Below, in pieces: positions 16,847 to 25,759 of a stretch of DNA of 64,000 bases. Below the pieces are notes generated by a model. It had not been told where the DNA came from and searched no databases. It was given only the letters and a program-made list of their open reading frames with translations. This DNA comes from Chryseobacterium cheonjiense (GTDB lineage: Bacteria > Bacteroidota > Bacteroidia > Flavobacteriales > Weeksellaceae). The position numbers were made by a program, and so were the translations under genes. Every line of letters begins with the position of its first letter. Position 1 is the stretch's first letter. The stretch spans positions 62,001 to 126,000 of the forward strand of contig NZ_JABBGF010000002.1 in assembly GCF_012927265.1 (NCBI RefSeq), in the 5' to 3' direction.

Positions 16847-17728
16847 TTAATTTGATTTTTTTGCTTTAATCATTGCTTCAAGAGCGTCCCACATTTCCTG
16901 CGGAATGTCTTCCAGCATATTAAATTCACCGGCGCCCTGCAGCCATTCTCCTCCATCAATCGTTACAACCTCCCCGTTCATGTAAGCAGAATAATCAGAA
17001 ACAAGATATGCGGCAAGATTGGCTAATTCCTGATGTTCTCCTACTCTTCGTAGCGGAACTTTTTTTCTCATATCGAATTTTTCCTGCAGATCACCAGGAA
17101 GCAATCTATCCCAGGCTCCTTTTGTAGGGAAAGGCCCCGGAGCAATAGCATTGAAACGGATTCCGTATTTTGCCCACTCCACGGCCAGAGATCTTGTCAT
17201 TGCCAATACTCCTGCTTTAGCACAGGCTGATGGAACAACATATGCAGAACCCGTCCATGAATAGGTGGTTACGATATTGAGAACGGTTCCGGGTGTTTTG
17301 GAATCAATCCAATGCTTTCCAACGGAAAGGGTACAGTTTTTTGTTCCTTTTAAAACGATATCCAGAATAGAATCGAAGGCAGAGTGTGTCAGCCTTTCTG
17401 TCGGGGAAATAAAATTTCCGGCCGCATTATTCAATAGAATATCGATTTTCCCAAACGCTTTTAAAGCAGCTTCCTTCATAGCTTCTACTTCGTCCCAGTT
17501 TCTGACATCACATGATACACAGAGAACGGTTCCGCCGGTTTCGTTTTCCAATTCTTTTGCGGTTGCCTGTAGTTTTTCCAGATTTCTTGAAGTGATTACC
17601 ACTTTTGCACCCAACTGAAGAAAATATTTTGTCATCGCTTTTCCAAGACCGCTTCCGCCTCCTGTAACGATGGCTACTTTATCTTTTAAGGCGTCTTCCT
17701 TTAGCATGGGCTGTGTATATAGGTTCAT
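16847..17728 (-). CDS. SDR-family 2,4-dienoyl-CoA reductase-like enzyme
   Basis: The 293-residue short-chain dehydrogenase has the cofactor loop TGGGSGLG and NNAAGNF, and the block VVPSACAKAGV followed by RFNAIAPGPFPTKGA. These match 2,4-dienoyl-CoA reductase of the mitochondrial DECR type better than ordinary SDRs, as does the C-terminal ISxGEFN-like ending (GAGEFNMLEDIPQEMWDALE). The expected reaction is NADPH-dependent reduction of 2,4-dienoyl-CoA during degradation of unsaturated fatty acids. It is a single-gene unit; the exact substrate is inferred. Confidence 0.85.
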   Translation of the reverse strand: MNLYTQPMLKEDALKDKVAIVTGGGSGLGKAMTKYFLQLGAKVVITSRNLEKLQATAKELENETGGTVLCVSCDVRNWDEVEAMKEAALKAFGKIDILLNNAAGNFISPTERLTHSAFDSILDIVLKGTKNCTLSVGKHWIDSKTPGTVLNIVTTYSWTGSAYVVPSACAKAGVLAMTRSLAVEWAKYGIRFNAIAPGPFPTKGAWDRLLPGDLQEKFDMRKKVPLRRVGEHQELANLAAYLVSDYSAYMNGEVVTIDGGEWLQGAGEFNMLEDIPQEMWDALEAMIKAKKSN

Positions 17729-17958
17729 ACTGTTTATTTTTTCTTAAAAATACTAAATATTGAAATGCCGTCCTGTAAAATAGCCTAAGAAATAATGCGC
17801 CAAATAATTTATTTTGTTTTTGCCGAAAAAGATGCAAAGGATTATCGTGGAAAAGGTGTCAAAAGATTACAAAAAAAGTCACAGGAAAGCTGGTGATTCA
17901 TTACTGATTAGAGTAATAATTGTTTTGAATTCCAGATATTGAAATTATGTCTTCGAGC

Positions 17959-18070
17959 ATAGCCCGGATTGCAGCTTTGTCTGAGCTCATTTCGTAGGTT
18001 TTGGCGCGGCAGCGAAGCTGCCGCGCCAAAACCTACAAAATAGCGAGTGCGGAAAGCCGGAAATTGCTCC
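17959..18070 (+). repeat. Structured dispersed repeat, copy 1
   Basis: The flanks read AGCCCGGATTG then GAGCTCATTT on the left, and AAAATAGCGAG then GGAAAGCCGGAAA on the right. The centre is a perfect 20 bp inverted repeat (17994-18013 with 18017-18036, loop GAA), very GC-rich for this genome. The flank blocks recur in the same order at 24343-24422 around a different hairpin. Confidence 0.7.
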
Positions 18071-18162
18071 TTAAAGAAATAAAATTACAATTCGACGAAG
18101 TCAAAAAGCTTCAAATAAAATACACAACAGGTTTTCATGGGATCAACTGCTCCTAAAAAGAC

Positions 18163-18198
18163 AAAAACAGCCCGAACGATAATGATCAGGCTGTTTTT
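18163..18198 (-). terminator. Terminator of the DUF1573 gene
   Basis: A 10 bp stem (18163-18172 with 18189-18198) lies about 30 nt after the DUF1573 stop, with T-rich tails on both strands. Confidence 0.7.
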
Positions 18199-18227
18199 TA
18201 TATTGAACAAGATTAAATTAATCCAGA

Positions 18228-18641
18228 TTAAGAAGCAACAACTGTTCCTTTAAAAGAAAGTGTTTTCGGAGTTTTGCTGTCGCTGGTGGTAACGTTTACC
18301 GTTTTCATGAACGGACCTGCATTAGCCGCGTTGTAGCTTGCTTCTACAAATCCTTTTTTCCCCGGAAGGATAGGCGTTTTTGTATAATCTGCTGTTGTAC
18401 AGCCACAAGATGGTGCTACATTTTCAATCACGATCGGTTTTTTTGAGGTATTGGTAAATTCAAATCGAATAACTTTAGGCTTTCCCTGAGGAATATTTCC
18501 TACATCAATAGATTCTGATTTCCATTTTACCGCATCTGCCAATACTTTTACAACGGGATGATTTTCAGCAGGGAATATTCCTGCATAAAAAGGAGAAAAT
18601 GCCAATACAGCCAAAAGAGCGGTTACTTTTAATTTTTTCAT
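18228..18641 (-). CDS. Secreted DUF1573-domain protein
   Basis: The 137-residue protein starts at the ATG at 18641, which gives a signal peptide (MKKLKVTALLAVLAFSPFYA). The rest is one immunoglobulin-like DUF1573 domain with its usual pattern: DVGNIPQGKP, RFEFTNTSKKPIVIENV, the SCGCT motif, LPGKKG and a closing strand LSFKGTVV. Such domains are common in exported Bacteroidota proteins, but no biochemical role is established. It is monocistronic with its own terminator. Confidence 0.88.
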   Translation of the reverse strand: MKKLKVTALLAVLAFSPFYAGIFPAENHPVVKVLADAVKWKSESIDVGNIPQGKPKVIRFEFTNTSKKPIVIENVAPSCGCTTADYTKTPILPGKKGFVEASYNAANAGPFMKTVNVTTSDSKTPKTLSFKGTVVAS

Positions 18642-18748
18642 GATATACAATTTTTAATAATTAAAGAAATTCTGTTATTTTGATACAACAAATGTAAAGG
18701 GCACGATCAGTTCTGCATGTTAACCGGTTTCAAACATTTGTTAATGAG

Positions 18749-18781
18749 TTGTTAATAATAAAAGATAAATAGATATTTTTG
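18749..18781 (+). promoter_or_regulatory. Promoter of the OmpR-type two-component operon
   Basis: TTG at 18749-18751 is followed after 22 nt by TATTTTTG (18774-18781), a perfect TAnnTTTG, 17 nt before the histidine kinase ATG. Confidence 0.5.
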
Positions 18782-18798
18782 GATATTATTGTCTGTAA

Positions 18799-20043
18799 AT
18801 GGAAATAAAGAAGCTCAATATTATCATCTCTCTCGGATTTGTCGCGATCATCGGGATTCTGATAGCCCAGCTGATGTGGACACGCCAGGCTTATAATCTT
18901 GAGGATAAAAAATTCAATCAGACTGTAAATGTGGCCCTTCTTGAAGTTGCAGAAAAACTGTCCGGGAAAACTTCCTATACGGAAAGTCCAGTCCAGAATA
19001 TTTCCAATGATTATTACGTCGTCAATATCAATAATGAATTTCACCCTGAACTGCTGGAGCATTATCTGAAAACGGAGTTTACGCGTTTCCAAATCAATAC
19101 CAACTATGTATATGCTTTATACAACTGCCATAGTGATCAGATGGTTTATGGTAAGTTTATCTCCAAACATCAGGAAAGCCCGAATGAAAAAATAATCAAA
19201 TTTCCCAAACATAAAAATCTTGTTTACTATTTCTCCATCCGCTTTCCCGACAAGACCACGTACCTCATCAGCTCATTGCGGTTTTGGTACGTACTTACCT
19301 TTGCGCTGATTATTATTCTTCTTGTGTATGTTTATTCTATTTATACTATTATTCAGCAGAAAAAATTCTCGGAACTTCAGAGGGACTTTATCAACAATAT
19401 GACGCATGAATTCAAAACACCGCTTTCTTCTATATTGCTGGCTTCAGAATCGCTTACAAAACAGGATGCCGTAAAAGAAAACCCGAAACTGCAGACCTAT
19501 ACTTCGATTATTACCGAACAAAGCCATAAACTTAACCGACATATCGAAAAGATCCTGAATATTGCCAAAAATGATGCATCAGGTTTATCTTTGAAGCCAC
19601 AGAGGATTGTTTTGCTGCCATTCATTCAGGAAATTGTTGACAATATAAAGCAGAAGAATGAAAACCTTTCTGTGGAAATAGCTGTAGACAGCACTATTAC
19701 AATCATTGCCGATGAGTTTCATTTTGCCAATATTGTTTATAATATTTTAGACAATTCCATCAAATATTGCGATAGGAAACCCGTAATCATCATTTCTGCA
19801 CTAAAAGATTCAAAAGCATTATATTTAAAGTTTAAAGATAACGGAATAGGGATTCCTGCTAAAAATATGCCTCACATTTTTGATAAATTTTACAGAGTGA
19901 ATACCAAAAAGAGTGATGAAGTGAATGGTTTTGGGTTAGGTTTATTTTATGTAAAAAAAATTGTCCGACAGCATAACTGGAAAATTTCAGTTGAAAACAA
20001 TGCAGATAAAGGAATTACCATTACCCTTACTTTGCCACTTTAA
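18799..20043 (+). CDS. Sensor histidine kinase (HisKA), two membrane helices
   Basis: The 414-residue kinase has a transmembrane helix at about 8-26, a periplasmic sensor of about 135 residues, a second helix at about 162-184, a HisKA domain with MTHEFKTPLS (His203) and a complete ATPase domain (NILDNSIKY, DNGIGIP, GFGLGLFYVK). The order and size resemble Bacteroidota RprX-type kinases. The response regulator follows 13 nt downstream. The signal is unknown. Confidence 0.93.
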   Translation: MEIKKLNIIISLGFVAIIGILIAQLMWTRQAYNLEDKKFNQTVNVALLEVAEKLSGKTSYTESPVQNISNDYYVVNINNEFHPELLEHYLKTEFTRFQINTNYVYALYNCHSDQMVYGKFISKHQESPNEKIIKFPKHKNLVYYFSIRFPDKTTYLISSLRFWYVLTFALIIILLVYVYSIYTIIQQKKFSELQRDFINNMTHEFKTPLSSILLASESLTKQDAVKENPKLQTYTSIITEQSHKLNRHIEKILNIAKNDASGLSLKPQRIVLLPFIQEIVDNIKQKNENLSVEIAVDSTITIIADEFHFANIVYNILDNSIKYCDRKPVIIISALKDSKALYLKFKDNGIGIPAKNMPHIFDKFYRVNTKKSDEVNGFGLGLFYVKKIVRQHNWKISVENNADKGITITLTLPL

Positions 20044-20056
20044 TAATGTGAAAGCC

Positions 20057-20737
20057 ATGGAAAAATCTAAAATTCTATATGCCGAAGATGACGAGACAAT
20101 TGCCTTCCTGATTCAGGATAGCCTGGAAAATTATTATGACATTTCATGCTACCGCGACGGAAAATCAGCACTTGACGCATTTAATAAAGAAACTTTTGAC
20201 ATTTGCTTGCTTGACATTATGATGCCCGAGCTCAACGGCTTTGAACTGGCTGAGCAAATTCGTGAAAAAAATACCGAAATCCCAATTATTTTTCTTTCTG
20301 CAAAAGCATTGAAAGAAGACCGTATCAAAGGATTAAAGATCGGTGCCGATGATTATCTGGTAAAACCTTTCAGCATTGAAGAACTGATTCTGAAAATTGA
20401 AGTTTTTCTAAAACGATCTAAGAAAATCAATACTTCTCCATCAAAATTTAAAGTTGGAAAATATACTTTTGATCCCAAAAACTATACTTTACAGGATTCA
20501 GAAAATATCATAACCCTTACCCAAAGAGAATCTGACCTGCTGTTATATTTTATCCGGAATAAAAATACGGTGCTGAAAAGACAGGAAATTCTGAAAGCCA
20601 TCTGGGGCGATGATGATTATTTTATGGGAAGAAGCCTGGATGTATTTATCTCCAGATTACGGAAGGTATTGGCAGATGAAGAAAATATTGTCATTGAAAA
20701 TCTTCACGGGATCGGATTTCGCTTTTCTGAAAAATAA
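20057..20737 (+). CDS. OmpR-type response regulator
   Basis: The 226-residue protein has a receiver domain (EDD at 10-12, phospho-acceptor Asp53 in CLLDIMMP, Lys in DDYLVKPF) and a C-terminal winged helix (LTQRESDLLLYF, RSLDVFISRLRKVL, IENLHGIGFRF). I start at the ATG at 20057 because a longer frame beginning at 19961 lies inside the kinase gene. It is the cognate partner of the upstream kinase and resembles RprY-like regulators. Confidence 0.93.
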   Translation: MEKSKILYAEDDETIAFLIQDSLENYYDISCYRDGKSALDAFNKETFDICLLDIMMPELNGFELAEQIREKNTEIPIIFLSAKALKEDRIKGLKIGADDYLVKPFSIEELILKIEVFLKRSKKINTSPSKFKVGKYTFDPKNYTLQDSENIITLTQRESDLLLYFIRNKNTVLKRQEILKAIWGDDDYFMGRSLDVFISRLRKVLADEENIVIENLHGIGFRFSEK

Positions 20738-20787
20738 TTGATTAATCGAAAACCATAAATCATTATCATTCGATTTTATCTAAATTT

Positions 20788-23103
20788 ATGCATCAAAAAA
20801 ATTCTTGCATGAAAAATCCCGGAACTTTTGTTTTTATTCTTTTGTTTTTCGGCGCATTTACCAACGCCCAGAAATTTGAAAAATTAATACAATATGTCAA
20901 TCCTTTGATCGGTACAGAAAAAATGGGACATACCTATCCCGGGGCCACTGCGCCCTTCGGAGCCGTTCAGCTAAGTCCGGAAACTGATACTATTGCTTAT
21001 GAACTCAACGGAAAATATAATGGCGAGGTCTATAAATACTGCGCCGGCTATCGTTACGAAGATAAAACCATTGTAGGATTCAGTTCGACCCATTTCAGCG
21101 GAACAGGACATTCTGATCTGGGAGATTTCTTAATAATGCCGACTGTTGGGAAGTTACAGCTGAATCCCGGAACTGCAGATCATCCTGAAAATGGATACAG
21201 AAGCAGATTTTCCCATCAGGACGAAAAAGCAGAAGCCGGCTATTACAAAGTAAAACTGGAGGATCATAATATTTTAGCCGAATTAACCTCAACAACAAGA
21301 GTTGGTGTCCATCGATACACTTTTCCGAAGTCGGATCAGGCACATATTATTTTCGATCTTATGGCCGGAATTTATAATTATGAAGGAAAAAATATCTGGA
21401 CCTATGTTCGCATAGAAAACGGAAATACCGTTACCGGCTATCGTCAGACCAACGGCTGGGCAAGAACGAGAACCGTTTATTTTGCGATGAAATTCTCAAA
21501 GCCTTTCAAATCTTACGGACAAAAGAACTATGATGGAAAACAGGTGTACAATGGATTCTGGAGAAAATTTGACCAAACGAAGAACTTCCCCGAAATCGCT
21601 GGGAAAAACCTGAAAATGTATTTCGATTTTGATACGAATGAAAATGAAGCGATTGAAATTAAATTAGCCATTTCACCGGTAAGCCAGGCCAATGCCTTGG
21701 AAAATCTTGAAAAAGAAGCGGGAAACTTATCTTTCGAGCAGATAAAAGCGCAAACGCAGGAAACGTGGAACAAAGAATTAAATAAAATCGTTATTAAAGG
21801 CTCTGATGCAGAGAAAACGAATTTTTATACGGCAATGTACCATACTTTTATCAATCCAACCACGTATATGGATGTAAACGGAGAATATAAAGGTTTGGAT
21901 CAAAATATTCACCATGCAGAAAACTTCACCAATTATACTACTTTTTCACTTTGGGATACCTATCGTGCACTACATCCCTTTTTTAATATTATTCAGCCAA
22001 AAAGAAACAGCGATATGGTGAGGTCGATGATGGCACATTACGATCAGTTTTCCATGAAAATGCTGCCGATCTGGTCGCACTATGCCAATGACAACTGGTG
22101 CATGAGCGGCTATCACAGCGTAAGTGTTGTCGCAGATGCCATTATTAAAGGAAATTATGATGGTGATGCAAAAGCTGCTTTACAAGCCTGTATTGCTACG
22201 GCAAATAAAAGAGACTATGAGGGAATCGGACAATATATCGATCTCGGATATATTCCTGTCGAAAAAAACGGAACTTCTGTCTCCAATACGCTGGAATATG
22301 CTTATGACGACTGGGCAATCGCACAGCTGGCGAAACATCTGGGTGAAACAGAAATCTATAATCAGTTCATCAAACGCTCCGAAAACTGGAAAAATAATTT
22401 CGATAAAAGTATTGGATTCATGCGTCCCCGTCTTGCAGACGGAAGTTTTAAAAAAGATTTTAGTCCGCTGAGTACGCACGGACAGGGCTTCATTGAAGGA
22501 AATTCATGGAATTATACTTTTTTCGTATCGCAAAATCCGGATGAATTAATTCAGCTTATGGGCGGAAAGAAAAAATTTGCTTCCAAGCTGGATGAATTAT
22601 TCACCATGCATTTGCCTGACGAGTTTTTTGCAGATACAGAGGACATTACAAGAGAAGGCATTATCGGAGGCTATGTTCACGGAAACGAACCGGCACATCA
22701 TGTTGCATATCTTTATAATTGGGCAGGACAGCCCTGGAAAACGCAGGCACAGATCAGAAGAATTCTTGAAATGCAATATAAAGCAACTCCAGATGGATTA
22801 GGTGGAAACGACGATGCGGGACAAATGAGTGCATGGTATATTTTGAGTTCGCTCGGATTTTATCCTGTTGCTCCGGGTTCGGAAGAGTATGCCATTGGAA
22901 GTCCGGGAATCGACCATGCGATTTTGAATTTAGAAAACGGAAAAACTTTTGAGATTGAAGCGATTAATCAAAGCCCGAAAAATGTTTATGTTCAAAAAAT
23001 CCTGTTGAATGGTAAGGAAATTAAAAACTTTACATTAAAACATTCGGATATCATGAATGGCGGAAAAATGAGTTTTTATATGGGTTCGAAGCCAAAGAAA
23101 TAG
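20788..23103 (+). CDS. Secreted GH92 alpha-mannosidase
   Basis: The protein is a glycoside hydrolase of family 92, calcium-dependent exo-alpha-mannosidases that remove mannose from N-glycans or yeast mannan. Family blocks are visible: VNPLIGTEKMGHTYPGA, APFGAVQLSP, TFSLWDTYRALHPF, GNSWNYTFF, and GNDDAGQMSAWYI near the C-terminus. At 771 residues it is of family length. A signal peptide ends at TNAQ. Starts at 20788 and 20809 are both possible; the later one (MKNPGTFVF) gives a tidier signal peptide. No SusC/SusD pair is nearby, so this is not a classical utilisation locus. Confidence 0.93.
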   Translation: MHQKNSCMKNPGTFVFILLFFGAFTNAQKFEKLIQYVNPLIGTEKMGHTYPGATAPFGAVQLSPETDTIAYELNGKYNGEVYKYCAGYRYEDKTIVGFSSTHFSGTGHSDLGDFLIMPTVGKLQLNPGTADHPENGYRSRFSHQDEKAEAGYYKVKLEDHNILAELTSTTRVGVHRYTFPKSDQAHIIFDLMAGIYNYEGKNIWTYVRIENGNTVTGYRQTNGWARTRTVYFAMKFSKPFKSYGQKNYDGKQVYNGFWRKFDQTKNFPEIAGKNLKMYFDFDTNENEAIEIKLAISPVSQANALENLEKEAGNLSFEQIKAQTQETWNKELNKIVIKGSDAEKTNFYTAMYHTFINPTTYMDVNGEYKGLDQNIHHAENFTNYTTFSLWDTYRALHPFFNIIQPKRNSDMVRSMMAHYDQFSMKMLPIWSHYANDNWCMSGYHSVSVVADAIIKGNYDGDAKAALQACIATANKRDYEGIGQYIDLGYIPVEKNGTSVSNTLEYAYDDWAIAQLAKHLGETEIYNQFIKRSENWKNNFDKSIGFMRPRLADGSFKKDFSPLSTHGQGFIEGNSWNYTFFVSQNPDELIQLMGGKKKFASKLDELFTMHLPDEFFADTEDITREGIIGGYVHGNEPAHHVAYLYNWAGQPWKTQAQIRRILEMQYKATPDGLGGNDDAGQMSAWYILSSLGFYPVAPGSEEYAIGSPGIDHAILNLENGKTFEIEAINQSPKNVYVQKILLNGKEIKNFTLKHSDIMNGGKMSFYMGSKPKK

Positions 23104-23159
23104 CTTTTAAACACTATTTTCAATGATAAAAATGAGATTAAAATTCTGCTCATCTGTAA

Positions 23160-23189
23160 TTTGCATACGACAATCTTCATTTTGCATAC
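23160..23189 (+). promoter_or_regulatory. Direct-repeat operator upstream of the aldo/keto reductase
   Basis: TTTGCATAC occurs at 23160-23168 and again at 23181-23189, exactly 21 bp apart (two helical turns). This spacing is usual for AraC-family half-sites, and an AraC-type regulator is encoded just downstream of the reductase. The regulator assignment is inference. Confidence 0.5.
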
Positions 23190-23238
23190 ATCGGGTTCTT
23201 AATTTCTCTTCAATTTTGTATCAATAAAAATCAACATT

Positions 23239-24246
23239 ATGAAATTGAATCAGGTAAAATTAGGAAGCCAAGGACTTATCATCCCGAATATCGGTTTAGG
23301 ATGTATGGGAATGACAGGATTTGGCGACGCCAACATGTATGGTCCTGCAGACGAAGCAGAAGCTATTGCAACCATTCACCATTCTTTGGAACTGGGCGGA
23401 AATTTTCTGGACACGGCAGATCTGTACGGTCCTTTTAAAAACGAGCAGCTTATTGCAAAAGCAATTGAAGGCAATCGTGACCAGTATATCATCGCCACCA
23501 AATTCGGCTGGGAAATTGATGACAATGAGCAGATCACCTGGAAAATCAACGGAAGTAAAGATTATGTTAAAAAATCTGTTGAACGCTCACTGAAAAATCT
23601 GAAAACCGATTACATCGACCTGTATTATATGCACCGACTGGATAAGAATGTTCCGGTAGAAGAAACGGTTGGCGCCATGAGCGATCTGGTAAAGGAAGGT
23701 AAAATCGGTTACATTGGGTTGTCCGAAGTATCTTCTGAAACCGTAAAGAAAGCACACGCCGTTCATCCGATTTCTGCGGTTCAGAGCGAATATTCTTTGT
23801 TTGAAAGAACCGTTGAAGAAAAGGGCGTTATCAAAACGCTGAATGAATTTGGAATCGGTTTTGTAGCCTATTCTCCACTGGGAAGAGGATTTTTATCCGG
23901 AAACATAAAAACGATTGATGATTTGCCGGAAAATGATTTCCGAAGAGGAATTCCGCGTTTTCAGGAACAGCATTTTCATAAAAATATAGAGCTGGTGGAA
24001 GCCATTGAAGCAATGGCAGCAGAAAAAGGAATTACGTCTTCTCAATTGGCTCTTGCCTGGATCATCAGCAAAGGAATTATTCCGATCCCGGGAACGAAAC
24101 GCAGAAAATATCTTGAACAGAATATTGAAGCGGCAAGCATTCAGCTGAATGAATCTGATATTGAGAAGCTTGAAAGTATTGTGCCGTTGGGAACAGATAC
24201 GGGAGCGACGTATGATGAATTCGGGATGGGACTCTTAGATTATTAG
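23239..24246 (+). CDS. Aldo/keto reductase
   Basis: This 335-residue TIM-barrel oxidoreductase has the catalytic tetrad in family context: Asp and Tyr in LDTADLYGP, Lys in ATKFG and His in YYMHRLD. The phosphate-binding end IPGTKRRKYLEQN indicates NADPH. The LGCMGMTG start is typical of the AKR13-like group of bacterial reductases of small aldehydes. It lies upstream of an AraC regulator in the same orientation and has a direct-repeat operator in front. The physiological substrate is unknown. Confidence 0.9.
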   Translation: MKLNQVKLGSQGLIIPNIGLGCMGMTGFGDANMYGPADEAEAIATIHHSLELGGNFLDTADLYGPFKNEQLIAKAIEGNRDQYIIATKFGWEIDDNEQITWKINGSKDYVKKSVERSLKNLKTDYIDLYYMHRLDKNVPVEETVGAMSDLVKEGKIGYIGLSEVSSETVKKAHAVHPISAVQSEYSLFERTVEEKGVIKTLNEFGIGFVAYSPLGRGFLSGNIKTIDDLPENDFRRGIPRFQEQHFHKNIELVEAIEAMAAEKGITSSQLALAWIISKGIIPIPGTKRRKYLEQNIEAASIQLNESDIEKLESIVPLGTDTGATYDEFGMGLLDY

Positions 24247-24295
24247 TATTTCCTTTTCAAAAGTTAAATCTTTAAAGTAAAATTCGTAATAATTC

Positions 24296-24328
24296 AAACC
24301 TAACAGGTTTTTGAAACCTGTTAGGTTT
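24296..24328 (+). terminator. Hairpin terminator after the aldo/keto reductase
   Basis: A perfect 15 bp stem (24296-24310 with 24314-24328) and 3 nt loop lie 50 nt after the reductase stop. The AACCTAACAGGTTT type of arm is a common flavobacterial intergenic hairpin. Confidence 0.75.
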
Positions 24329-24342
24329 ATAAAGTACTTTTA

Positions 24343-24422
24343 TGCGCCCCGGCTTGAACGGAGCTCTTTTTGCGGAACGAAGTGAAGCAAAAAAGCGAGA
24401 GTGGAAGACGGAAAAGGCGCCC
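24343..24422 (+). repeat. Structured dispersed repeat, copy 2
   Basis: The left flank has GCCCCGGCTTG then GAGCTCTTTT, the right flank AAAAAGCGAG then GGAAGACGGAAA. The ends form GCGCC/GGCGC, and an inner hairpin joins CTTTTTGC with GCAAAAAAG. The block order equals that of 17959-18070, but the central hairpin differs. Confidence 0.7.
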
Positions 24423-24483
24423 AAATCTAAGACGCTTTGAAGAATCCAAATAATTGTTACCTTTACTATTATAAACCTTAAGT

Positions 24484-25380
24484 ATGAACACCATACAATC
24501 TATTTCCCATTTTCACAGACTTTTGTCGCTTCCGGAACCGAAACATCCGATGGTAAGCGTTATTAACCTTTCAGAAAGTATTTTTATTGAAGACGAAGTA
24601 TGGAAAGGCTTTGTGAGTCATTATTACTGTGTAGCCCTGAAACGGAACGCTACAGGAAAAATAAAATACGGACAACAGCATTACGATTATGATAAAGGGG
24701 TGTTGAGTTTTACAGCGCCCAACCAGGTTCAATATCTGGATCTGCAGACGATGGATTGCAAAAACACAGGTTACCTGTTGATTTTCCACGAAGATTTTCT
24801 TCTGAAACATTCCCTGGCAAAAACCATTTCTTCATACGGATTTTTCTCTTACGCTGTAAATGAAGCGCTGCATCTCTCTGAAGACGAAGAAAATGATTTG
24901 CTTGAAATCTTATTTAAAATTGATAAAGAATGCCAGCACATCGATCATCATACCCAGGAGATTATTTTGTCTCAAATAGAATTACTGCTGAATTATTCCA
25001 AACGGTTTTACGAAAGGCAGTTTATTACCCGAAAAAGCGGCAACCATCATCTTCTGGCAAAATTTGAAGCTTTTCTGAATGATTATTTTAATGATAATTC
25101 AGCTGAAAAAGAACTGCTTACTGTTCAGCAAATTGCGGAGGCTATGAATCTTTCCCCAAATTATCTGGGCGATCTTTTGAGGGTTCACACCGGGCAAAAT
25201 ACGCAGCAGCATATTCACGAAAAGCTGATCAGTAAAGCCAAGGAAAAGCTTTCAACAACAGAGCTTTCGATAAGTGAAATTGCCTATGAGCTGGGATTTG
25301 AGCATGCGCAGTCATTCAGCACGCTGTTTAAAAAGAAAACGAAGATGTCGCCGCTGGAATTTCGGCAGTCTTTTAATTAA
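24484..25380 (+). CDS. AraC-family transcriptional regulator
   Basis: The 298-residue protein has an N-terminal cupin-like sensor region and a C-terminal double helix-turn-helix: LTVQQIAEAMNLSPNYLGDL as first reading helix unit and ELSISEIAYELGFEHAQSF as second, ending KKKTKMSPLEFR. It follows the aldo/keto reductase in the same direction and may control it through the 21 bp-spaced direct repeats at 23160-23189. Its stop overlaps that of the convergent HxlR gene by 4 bp (25377-25380). Confidence 0.92.
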   Translation: MNTIQSISHFHRLLSLPEPKHPMVSVINLSESIFIEDEVWKGFVSHYYCVALKRNATGKIKYGQQHYDYDKGVLSFTAPNQVQYLDLQTMDCKNTGYLLIFHEDFLLKHSLAKTISSYGFFSYAVNEALHLSEDEENDLLEILFKIDKECQHIDHHTQEIILSQIELLLNYSKRFYERQFITRKSGNHHLLAKFEAFLNDYFNDNSAEKELLTVQQIAEAMNLSPNYLGDLLRVHTGQNTQQHIHEKLISKAKEKLSTTELSISEIAYELGFEHAQSFSTLFKKKTKMSPLEFRQSFN

Positions 25381-25754
25381 AACACATCTTCTCTAATATT
25401 ATTTTTATGTTTTCTTCCCCAATCGGAAAGAGCCATGATCACTGGTTTAAGCGTTTTGCTGTAATCGGTTGAAATGTATTCCACGATCACAGGCGTTTGC
25501 TCTGCGTGTACTACTCTTTTTACAAAACCGTTCAATTCCAGATCTTTCAGCTCGTTAGAAAGTACTCTTGCCGAAATACCCGAAATATTCCTTTGCAGCT
25601 CATTGAACCTGATATTACCGTTTTCCTGTAGAACGATAATGATTTTAAGCTTCCATTTCCCGCCAATTACGAAAATGGCATCTTCTACCGAGGAAAGATG
25701 TCCGCTGCATCCTTCAGCCGTCAAAGGTTCGTCAAAAACAACCGTATTTTCCAT
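25377..25754 (-). CDS. HxlR-family winged-helix regulator
   Basis: At 125 residues this is a typical HxlR regulator: an N-terminal Cys (EGCSGHLSS), the family block VIGGKWKLKIIIVLQEN, RFNELQRNISGISARVLSNE as recognition region and ALSDWGRKH near the end. In this family the Cys and the divergent gene often take part in sensing quinones or electrophiles. It is divergent from the azoreductase gene, with three 18 bp-spaced repeats between them, so it is probably the azoreductase repressor. The 3' end overlaps the convergent AraC gene. Confidence 0.9.
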   Translation of the reverse strand: MENTVVFDEPLTAEGCSGHLSSVEDAIFVIGGKWKLKIIIVLQENGNIRFNELQRNISGISARVLSNELKDLELNGFVKRVVHAEQTPVIVEYISTDYSKTLKPVIMALSDWGRKHKNNIREDVF

Positions 25755-25759
25755 AATTT

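Larger units (their letters stand above)
17729..18227. other. Intergenic region with structured repeat
   Basis: This region of about 500 bp between the minus-strand SDR and DUF1573 genes has no supported gene. It contains a GC-rich structured repeat (17959-18070) and the DUF1573 terminator (18163-18198). The rest is AT-rich without visible features. Confidence 0.5.

Noticed and set aside
18730..19092. Minus-strand reading frame over the kinase start
   Set aside because: It overlaps the promoter and the first 98 codons of a clear histidine kinase.
23160..23189. Direct repeats as a CRISPR fragment
   Set aside because: Only two 9 bp units 21 bp apart; they fit an operator, and no cas genes or further units are present.
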